The translations under genes were made by a program, and so were the position numbers. The notes beneath the pieces were generated by a model. It did no database searches, was not told the origin of the DNA, and saw nothing but the letters and a program-made list of their open reading frames with translations. A stretch of 46,639 nt of DNA from an uncultured Collinsella sp. (GTDB lineage: Bacteria; Actinomycetota; Coriobacteriia; Coriobacteriales; Coriobacteriaceae), in assembly GCA_958427975.1 (NCBI GenBank), contig CAUAEH010000011.1:1-46639 (forward strand), in the 5' to 3' direction. Position 1 is the stretch's first letter. Every line of letters begins with the position of its first letter. Shown one piece after another: positions 40,928-46,639 of this stretch.

Positions 40928-40969
40928 AAAAGGCAAGGCATAGACCTTCTGGTCATGCCTTGCCTTTTT
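40928..40969 (+). terminator. rho-independent terminator after the epimerase gene
   Basis: AAAAGGCAAGGCAT (40928-40941) pairs with ATGCCTTGCCTTTTT (from 40955) around a short loop, ending in a T-run. Confidence 0.85.
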
Positions 40970-41135
40970 CATGCCACTTGTTCGCTCTGGACGTCGCTCG
41001 CCGGCATTGCCAAAACATCGACGTTCCCAACGACTACCGTGTGTCTATTAATTTTTCGAGCTTGTGCTGCGCTGCTGGTCGCTGGCGTATATCCTGTTAA
41101 GTCGTCAGCATACGATTCAACAGGGAAGGCAGATT

Positions 41136-42062
41136 ATGCATTCTCCCCATCACCACCACGCGCATCCACAGCCGGTATGCAGCCGTCGCATCTTTTTGGG
41201 TAGCGCTCTCGCTGCGAGCGCTACCGTCGTCGCCGGCGCGCTCGCCGGCTGCCAGCGCCCGTCCACGCTCAAGGTGGTTCAGCCCACGACGGGCGGCGGT
41301 CGCGACGACCTGTCCGATTCCGTTATCGGCAAGGACAAGATCCGCATCGGTATGGAGGCGGCCTACGCCCCGTACAACTGGCAGGTCTCCGAGGCCAGCG
41401 AGTACACCATCCCCATCGACAACGTGCAGGGCGCCTATGCCGATGGCTACGACGTGCAGATCGCCAAGATCGTCTGCAAGGCCCTCGGCGGCGAGCCCGT
41501 TGCCGTCAAACAGAGCTTCTCGGGTCTCATCGATTCGCTCAACAACGGCCAGATCGACCTCATCATCGCCGGCATGAGTGCCACGCCCGAGCGCGAGGAG
41601 TCCGTCGGCTTTTCCGATCCGTACTTTATCGGCTGCTTTGGCCTGTTCGTAAAAGAGGGCTCGCCGTACCAGAACGCCACCAAGCTCAGCGATTTCAATG
41701 GTGCCACGGTGCTCGGCCAAAAGGACACCATGCTCGATACCGTCATCGACGAGATCCCGGGCGTTGTCCACAAGAACCCGGTTGATTCGGTCCCCACGGT
41801 GTTTTCGAACCTGCTGCAGGGCACCTGCGACGCCGTGACCTACAACACCGAGAACGAGAAGGGATATATGGCCCAAAACCCGGGTATTGTGCCGATTCAA
41901 TTTGCCGAGGGGGAGGGTTTCAAGCAGGAGGTCACGGCAAACGTCGGCTGCCGCAAGGGCTCGGACAAGCTGCTTAAACTCATCGACAAGACACTCAAGG
42001 GCATTAGCCAAGAGGAACGCGACCAAATGTGGAACGCGTGCCTCGATCGTCAGCCGGCATAG
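41136..42062 (+). CDS. amino-acid ABC transporter, substrate-binding lipoprotein
   Basis: 308 residues from the ATG at 41136. The N-terminus has an odd His-rich start (SPHHHHAH), then SRRIFLG as a twin-arginine-like motif, a hydrophobic stretch, and lipobox LAGC with acylated Cys39. The mature part is a type-II binding protein: IRIGMEAAYAPYNWQ, YADGYDVQIAKIVCKALG, DLIIAGMSATPEREESVGFSDPYF. This pattern is typical of polar or glutamine/arginine-type binding proteins. A weak hairpin (CCTGTT/AACAGG) covers the ribosome site. First gene of an importer operon with permease and ATPase directly downstream (9 nt and 22 nt gaps). Confidence 0.93.
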   Translation: MHSPHHHHAHPQPVCSRRIFLGSALAASATVVAGALAGCQRPSTLKVVQPTTGGGRDDLSDSVIGKDKIRIGMEAAYAPYNWQVSEASEYTIPIDNVQGAYADGYDVQIAKIVCKALGGEPVAVKQSFSGLIDSLNNGQIDLIIAGMSATPEREESVGFSDPYFIGCFGLFVKEGSPYQNATKLSDFNGATVLGQKDTMLDTVIDEIPGVVHKNPVDSVPTVFSNLLQGTCDAVTYNTENEKGYMAQNPGIVPIQFAEGEGFKQEVTANVGCRKGSDKLLKLIDKTLKGISQEERDQMWNACLDRQPA

Positions 42063-42071
42063 GGAGGCAGC

Positions 42072-43220
42072 ATGAAAACCATCAATCGTCTGGCCTCCTT
42101 TATCAAGGCCGACCACCGTTATGTATACCTGGGCACGAGCGTCATCGCGGCGCTCGGCCTGGCGTTTAGCCAGCGCAATCCCACACCGCTGAGCTTCTTG
42201 GCGCCTACGGGCGTGTTCCAAGACTGCCTCTGGGCAATCCTTTGGGCCTGGCTCGTCGTGTCGGCGGCGGCGCTGGTCACCAAACTCATGCACTGGAATG
42301 ACTATCGCGAAAAGTCGTCGTTCGCATCCGAGCGTTTCCGTCGTGGCGCACGCCTAGGCAGCTACGTCGTGGTCGCCATCGCGGCGGTCTTTTTCGTGGA
42401 CCGTTGCGTCATGTCGTTTATCGACCTGGTGCAGGTGAGCATTGTCTCGGATTCCAACCCCAGCGACTTTTTGTCGAGCCTGGTCTACATGACCTACAAG
42501 AGCGGTGACTTCTTCATCCGCGGCATCGAGATCACCATCGCGCTTGCCACCTTCGGCACTGTCATCGCATTCTTCCTGGCACTGCTCTTTGTGTTCCTGC
42601 GTATTCAGACGTTCGACCGCGTGGACAACGACCTGGTGCGCTTCTTTAAGAGTATCGGCCGCGGCTTTGCGACCGTCTACTCCACCATCGTGCGCGGCAC
42701 GCCCATGATGGTCCAGGGTCTGCTCATCTATTACGCGGGCTTCACCGTTTTGCGTGGCATGGGCTTCGAGACCGCCCAGGCCAACCAGATCTGGAGCACC
42801 TTTACCGCTGGCCTCGTCACCATCTCGCTCAACTCCACCGCCTACATGATGGAGGTCCTGCGCGGCGGCATCGAGTCCATCGATCCCGGCCAGGCCGAGG
42901 CAGCACGCTCGCTGGGCCTGTCGCAGTGGCAGGCTATGCGCAAGGTCGTGTTCCCCCAGGGCATTAAAAACGCGATTCCGGCGCTCACCAACGAGCTCAT
43001 CATCAACATCAAGGATTCGTCGGTGCTTTCGGTCATCGGCGTGTTTGACCTCATGTACGCCACCACCACCGTCGCCGGCGTGTACTACCGCCAGATGGAG
43101 GTCTACTGCGTGGCGCTCGTGGTCTACCTGATCCTGACGCTCGTGGCGAGCCGCCTGCTCGAGGCCTTTGGCAAAAAGCTCGGCGCCGAGGCCCCGGCCA
43201 CGCTGCCCAGCTCCAACTAG
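42072..43220 (+). CDS. amino-acid ABC transporter permease (HisM/GlnP type)
   Basis: 382 residues, longer than the usual ~220 because of an N-terminal extension of about 140 residues with three additional hydrophobic segments. The conserved permease core starts near GIEITIALATFGTVIAFFLALLF; the EAA loop is GGIESIDPGQAEAARSLGLSQWQAMRKVVFPQGI, which contacts the ATPase. The family forms homo- or heterodimers; no second permease is present, so a homodimer is likely. Confidence 0.93.
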   Translation: MKTINRLASFIKADHRYVYLGTSVIAALGLAFSQRNPTPLSFLAPTGVFQDCLWAILWAWLVVSAAALVTKLMHWNDYREKSSFASERFRRGARLGSYVVVAIAAVFFVDRCVMSFIDLVQVSIVSDSNPSDFLSSLVYMTYKSGDFFIRGIEITIALATFGTVIAFFLALLFVFLRIQTFDRVDNDLVRFFKSIGRGFATVYSTIVRGTPMMVQGLLIYYAGFTVLRGMGFETAQANQIWSTFTAGLVTISLNSTAYMMEVLRGGIESIDPGQAEAARSLGLSQWQAMRKVVFPQGIKNAIPALTNELIINIKDSSVLSVIGVFDLMYATTTVAGVYYRQMEVYCVALVVYLILTLVASRLLEAFGKKLGAEAPATLPSSN

Positions 43221-43242
43221 GCTCAAGACGAGGAGAATCATC

Positions 43243-44028
43243 ATGGCAGATACCGCCACTACCGGCGCTGCGGCCGCCGCGCAAAACCAAGAGCCGCTCA
43301 TCCGCGTCGAGGGCCTGCGCAAGAGCTTCGGCTCGCTCGAGGTACTCAAGGGCATCGACCTCGCTGTCAATCCCGGCGAGGTCGTCACCATCATCGGCGC
43401 CTCGGGCTCGGGCAAGTCGACCTTCTTGCGCTGCCTCAACCTGCTCGAGACCCCGGACGCGGGCCATATCTGGTTCCACGGCCAGGACCTCACGGCCGAG
43501 CGCTGCAACATCAATAAACTCCGCGAGGACATCGGCATGGTGTTCCAGGGCTTTAACCTGTTCAACAACATGGATGTGCTCGACAACTGTACCCTCGCGC
43601 CCGTCACGCTCAAAAAGATGAGCAAGGCCGAGGCCGAAAAGGTCGCGCTAGAGCATCTGGCAAGCGTGGGACTCGAAAAGTTCGCACACGCCGCCGTGGG
43701 TCGCCTGTCCGGCGGCCAAAAGCAGCGCGTGGCCATCGCCCGCGCCTTGTGCATGAACCCGCAAATCATGCTGTTCGACGAGCCGACCTCTGCGCTCGAC
43801 CCCGAGATCGTGGGCGAGGTGCTCGAGGTCATGCGCAAGCTCGCCGCCGACGGCATGACCATGGTCGTCGTCACGCACGAGATGGCTTTTGCCCGCACGG
43901 TGTCCGACCGCGTGGTCTTTATGGACAAGGGCGTGGTGCTCGAGGACGCCGCGCCGGCTGAGCTCTTTGGCAATCCTAAGCACCAGCGCACCCGCGAGTT
44001 CCTCTCGCGTTATCTCAACGACAAATAA
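43243..44028 (+). CDS. amino-acid ABC transporter ATPase (GlnQ-like)
   Basis: 261 residues from the ATG at 43243 with GAGGAG upstream. Walker A GASGSGKST, Q-loop VFQGFNLF, signature LSGGQKQRV, Walker B IMLFDEPTSALDPE and H-loop VVVTHEM are all intact. It closely follows the permease and supplies energy for the importer. A short Ala-rich N-terminal lead (TATTGAAAAAQNQ) is extra. A REP hairpin begins 9 nt after its stop, before the peptidase gene. Confidence 0.95.
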   Translation: MADTATTGAAAAAQNQEPLIRVEGLRKSFGSLEVLKGIDLAVNPGEVVTIIGASGSGKSTFLRCLNLLETPDAGHIWFHGQDLTAERCNINKLREDIGMVFQGFNLFNNMDVLDNCTLAPVTLKKMSKAEAEKVALEHLASVGLEKFAHAAVGRLSGGQKQRVAIARALCMNPQIMLFDEPTSALDPEIVGEVLEVMRKLAADGMTMVVVTHEMAFARTVSDRVVFMDKGVVLEDAAPAELFGNPKHQRTREFLSRYLNDK

Positions 44029-44036
44029 TGCAAGCG

Positions 44037-44069
44037 AACGTGGCAAAGGGACCGCCTCTTTGCCACGTT
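44037..44069. repeat. REP-like hairpin, ACAAAGGG family, copy 6
   Basis: AACGTGGCAAAG (44037-44048) pairs exactly with CTTTGCCACGTT (44058-44069). The outer arms differ from all other copies but remain complementary. Confidence 0.85.
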
Positions 44070-44085
44070 ATTTTTGGAGGAAGGC

Positions 44086-45513
44086 ATGGCCGAGGTTTGG
44101 CGCTTCTTTGCGCACGAGGATGATTTTGCCGATATCGATGAGGTCGGCGCGTGCGAGCGCCTGGGCCGCGTGCTGTCGTTTCCGACGATTTCGAGCATGG
44201 ATGCCCAGACGGTGGACTGGCAGGCGTTTGACGACCTGCGCGCCTATATGCAGCAGGGCTGGCCGCGCGTGTTTGCGACGGGCGAGGTCGAGCTCATCGA
44301 CCATTCGCTGCTCGTGACGCTTGCCGGCACCGACCCCGCCCTCAAGCCGGTCATGCTCATGGGCCACATGGACGTGGTTCCCGTGGTGCCGGGTACCGAG
44401 GCCGACTGGACGCACGCCCCCTTTAGCGGGCACGTGGACGACACCTATATTTGGGGTCGCGGCGCCATCGATATGAAAGACCAGGTTGCGGGCATCTTGG
44501 AGGCCGTTGAGTATGCGCTGGCGCACGGCTGGCAACACGAACGAACGCTGCTGCTGGCCTTTGGCCAGGATGAGGAGACCACGCAGTACGGCGCGGGTGC
44601 CATTGGTCGCGCGCTCGAGGAGCGTGGCGTTGAGCTTGAGTACCTGATCGACGAGGGCGACTATCGTATCGTTGCGGCTGCCGAGTACAGCGCAGGTGAG
44701 GGTTGGCTTATGCATGCCGATCTTGCCGAGAAGGGCTATGCCGATATCGTGCTCAGGACGAAGAGCGAAGGCGGGCATTCTTCCAACCCTTACGGCGGCA
44801 CGTCGCTCGAAGTGCTCAGCCGCGCTATTGCCGCGATTTGCGATATCGAGTGGCCGGCGCGTGTGACCGACCTGCTTGCCGCGCAGCTCGTCGAGCTGGG
44901 GCTTTATACCGCAGACGAGATTGCTGCCAGCAAGGATGCCATCGTGCGCGACTGCCTCGCCAGCAAAAAGCTGTACCCGCTTGTAACCACCACCTGCGCG
45001 CCCACGCAAATCGAAGGCGGCAGTACCGGTGCCAACGTAATGCCGCAGGATATGTGGGCCAATATCAACTTCCGCATGCTCGAGGGCACGAGCGTGGCCG
45101 ATGTCGTGGCCTGCTGCCGCGAGGCCGTTGCCACCGCTGGGCTCGCTGGCCGAGTCGAGGTCGAGCTGGGCCCCGGCAGCTCCGAGCCCTCGCCGTCCCC
45201 GCGCGTGGGCGGTCCGGGGCTCGAGGCCGTTCGCGCCATCGCCGCCCGCTATTTCCGTGATCCCAAGGGGACGGAGGAAAACGGATCGTCTGCGGTGGGC
45301 CAAGAGCCGATCAGCATCGTGCCCTCGACCGTGATTGGCGCAACCGATGCCGCCAACTACCAGCGCATTTGCCGCGAGTGCATCCGCTTCTCCGCCTTTG
45401 TGGTCGACGATGACGAATGCGACCGCGGCGTCCACGGCACTAACGAGCGCATCACTCGCCGCGCCTACCTCCAGGGTGTCCGCTTCCTCATCGCCCTACT
45501 CCAAACGCTCTAG
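44086..45513 (+). CDS. M20-family metallopeptidase (dipeptidase-like)
   Basis: 475 residues from the ATG at 44086 with GGAGGAAGG upstream; a TTG four codons earlier is less likely. Zinc ligands and catalytic residues are in order: His in MLMGHMDVVPV, bridging Asp in GRGAIDMKDQ, catalytic Glu pair in GQDEETTQYG, Asp in LIDEGDYR, and the last His in RGVHGTNERI. The dimerisation lid lies between about 200 and 340. The architecture fits dipeptidases and aminoacylase relatives. Placement after an amino-acid importer suggests peptide or acyl-amino-acid use. Residues 392-401 (DPKGTEENGS) are encoded by a genome repeat. Confidence 0.93.
   Translation: MAEVWRFFAHEDDFADIDEVGACERLGRVLSFPTISSMDAQTVDWQAFDDLRAYMQQGWPRVFATGEVELIDHSLLVTLAGTDPALKPVMLMGHMDVVPVVPGTEADWTHAPFSGHVDDTYIWGRGAIDMKDQVAGILEAVEYALAHGWQHERTLLLAFGQDEETTQYGAGAIGRALEERGVELEYLIDEGDYRIVAAAEYSAGEGWLMHADLAEKGYADIVLRTKSEGGHSSNPYGGTSLEVLSRAIAAICDIEWPARVTDLLAAQLVELGLYTADEIAASKDAIVRDCLASKKLYPLVTTTCAPTQIEGGSTGANVMPQDMWANINFRMLEGTSVADVVACCREAVATAGLAGRVEVELGPGSSEPSPSPRVGGPGLEAVRAIAARYFRDPKGTEENGSSAVGQEPISIVPSTVIGATDAANYQRICRECIRFSAFVVDDDECDRGVHGTNERITRRAYLQGVRFLIALLQTL
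45259..45287. repeat. GGGACGGAGG repeat inside the peptidase gene
   Basis: GATCCCAAG, GGGACGGAGG, AAAACGGATC run in frame and encode DPKGTEENGS. It matches the intergenic repeat at 32222-32250 at 24 or more of 29 positions, by eye. Confidence 0.8.
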
Positions 45514-45528
45514 CCATAAAGCAAGCCC

Positions 45529-45561
45529 TTGGTGCAATGGAGTCAGGTTTGTTTGCACCAA
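45529..45561. terminator. hairpin after the peptidase gene
   Basis: TTGGTGCAA (45529-45537) pairs with TTGCACCAA (45553-45561) 15 nt after the stop. There is no T-run, so termination is uncertain. Confidence 0.5.
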
Positions 45562-45630
45562 TCATTCCGGTTGATTTCCGATCTCAGCCGAACACTTTGA
45601 GCGGATAGGCCGTTCCCGCAGTTAGCTGAA

Positions 45631-45670
45631 CGCCCCCGCGGCCCCTCCTGGGGTCCGGGGGCGCCGTTTT
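45631..45670 (+). terminator. GC-rich terminator-like hairpin
   Basis: CGCCCCCG (45631-45638) and CGGGGGCG (45655-45662) with inner GGCCCC/GGGGTC pairing, followed by CCGTTTT. The rest of 45514-45795 shows no gene to me. Confidence 0.6.
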
Positions 45671-45795
45671 CCCAGTTGAAGGAACGGTGGAGATGTGTTT
45701 CGATAGGTCCGGTGGCCATGCTCCGCCCGCCGCCCGGCACCTCTTCCCAGACTCAGCCGGACGGTCGGTCCGTCTATTCCGTTTTTCCTTCTAGC

Positions 45796-46585
45796 CTAGG
45801 CCAGCGGGGCATCGCCCCTCTCGGCGCGCGCCCTCTCGATGAGCCCCGGCGTCAGGTCGAGGTCGCCGAGCGCCACGTCCCCCACGCCGTAGGCGTCCAG
45901 CAGCGCCGCCGCGTCCTCCCCGAGCATCGCCCTGAAGGCCCTGGCGGGCGTCGAGAAGCCGAGCGCGCCGCGGGGCTCGGAGTTCACGTGCGACATGGCC
46001 AGCGCCAGGTCCGCCGGGGCGAGCCGGTCGAACCTGAGTCCGGAGCCCTTGGGCAGCAGCTTCCTTATCTCGACGTGGTTTCGCTCGCAGGCGCCCTTCT
46101 GGTCGCTGCGCCTCGGGTCGCAGTAGAACAGCCTCGTCTCGCCCGGCCCCTCGCCGACGAGGTCCGCGATCGCCCGCTCGTCGGAGAACTCCGTGCCGTT
46201 GTCGGTGAGCACGGCGCGGAAGACCCTGCCCATGCCGTCGGCGCCGAGGACCTCCCTGATATCGCCCAGGGCGGCCGCGACGCGCCCGGCGGTCTTCTCC
46301 GCCAGCGGCAGCGCGAGCTGCAGCTTGCTGGGGCGGTGCAGCAGCGTGAGCAGGCAGGCGGAGTCCTCCCGGGCGCCCTCGACGGTGTCCATCTCCCAGG
46401 CCGCGGCGCACGCGTCCTCCCCGAGGGCGAGGAACGCGGCATGCGACCTGCGGGCGGAGTGGCGCGTGGCCGCCCGGCCGGCGGCGCGCCTCCTCGGCCT
46501 GTAGCCGACCTTGCGCCTGAGCTCCATGTCGGTCATGCCGTCGTAGCCCGCCGAGACCCAGCGGTAGATCGTCGAGGGCGACAGG
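45796..46585 (-). pseudogene. IS30-family transposase, 5'-truncated
   Basis: The readable frame begins at about 46584 with LSPSTIYRWVSAGYDG, the end of the IS30 helix-turn-helix, and a TAA lies two codons upstream. The remaining ~262 codons keep the DDE catalytic core: Asp in WEMDTVEG, Asp in VLTDNGTEFSD, and Glu in SDQKGACERNH followed by LLPKGSG, the IS30 pattern. The first ATG in frame is at 46536. Intact IS30 transposases are about 320-380 residues, so roughly the first 60-100 are missing. The breakpoint at 46585/46586 coincides with a sharp drop in GC. GC content and codon use within the frame are extreme. Inactive as it stands. Confidence 0.85.
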
Positions 46586-46639
46586 TGTTAGCGTCAATAT
46601 AATTTTCACCATTTCCACCAACGCATTTTCGCCAATCGC
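46586..46639. mobile_element. possible terminus of another insertion sequence (IS21-like)
   Basis: From 46586 the sequence begins TGTTAGCGTCAATATAATTT and contains the near-repeat TTTCACCA/TTTCCACCA. Its AT content contrasts with the transposase it interrupts. A TG terminus and repeated short motifs suit an IS21-type end, from memory only. It runs off the window. Confidence 0.35.

Noticed and set aside
1..46639. tRNA, rRNA or prophage genes
   Set aside because: I looked in all gaps for tRNA-like arms and for phage structural genes and saw none.

Overview
The window looks like a piece of a Collinsella-type gut actinobacterium (Coriobacteriia). It is GC-rich and gene-dense, with many GTG or TTG starts and GGAGG-type ribosome binding sites. 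Gene content fits: two MdlAB-like heterodimeric ABC exporters, an LtaS/MdoB-type phosphoglycerol transferase, Kup with KdpDE, and an OFA-family carrier. Gaps are filled with short palindromic repeats. This assignment is inference from style and content, not from a search. The right edge is probably close to a contig end, because it runs into nested insertion-sequence debris.

Layout. 1-771: 3'-truncated gene for a secreted coiled-coil protein (minus). 982-4698: heterodimeric ABC exporter. 4826-5377: flavodoxin-like protein. 5378-5928: repeat-filled gap. 5929-8229: LTA-synthase-like enzyme (minus). 8443-9237: nitroreductase. 9478-14216: potassium block (kup, a small membrane protein, a shortened KdpD, KdpE). 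14312-16870: RlmKL (minus) whose RlmL half looks catalytically dead. 16946-18671: HAD phosphatase and transaldolase. 19053-21200: Tex (minus). 21613-24927: Gfo/Idh oxidoreductase, OFA-like carrier and short-chain dehydrogenase as a minus-strand cluster, with a divergent LysR regulator at 25161-26039. 26083-27174: membrane diguanylate cyclase. 27708-31933: MarR regulator plus a second heterodimeric exporter as an overlapping operon with a clear promoter and operator. 32626-33772: pyridoxal kinase and a TIGR04076 protein. 33857-37393: accessory stretch with two AAA_14-DUF4143 ATPases and a low-molecular-weight tyrosine phosphatase. 37500-38735: MFS exporter. 38996-39865: hypothetical membrane protein. 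39979-40872: aldose-1-epimerase relative. 41136-45513: polar amino-acid ABC importer followed by an M20 dipeptidase-like enzyme. 45796-46639: truncated IS30 transposase joined to what may be the end of another IS.

The most unusual content is in short DNA. First, the two AAA_14-DUF4143 genes each carry three copies of a motif at exactly 33-bp spacing just upstream of their start codon. The motif differs completely between the two genes, but the number, spacing and distance to the start match. Second, several palindromic elements have a conserved core, while their outer arms are perfectly or nearly perfectly complementary yet differ in sequence from copy to copy. Examples are 21295-21430 with 32290-32445, 27615-27696 with 32080-32169, and seven copies of a hairpin built on ACAAAGGG...CCCTTTGT. 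That pattern is not expected of ordinary terminal-inverted-repeat elements.

No tRNA, rRNA, CRISPR array or known riboswitch was recognised. All domain and family names come from reading motifs; no database was consulted.
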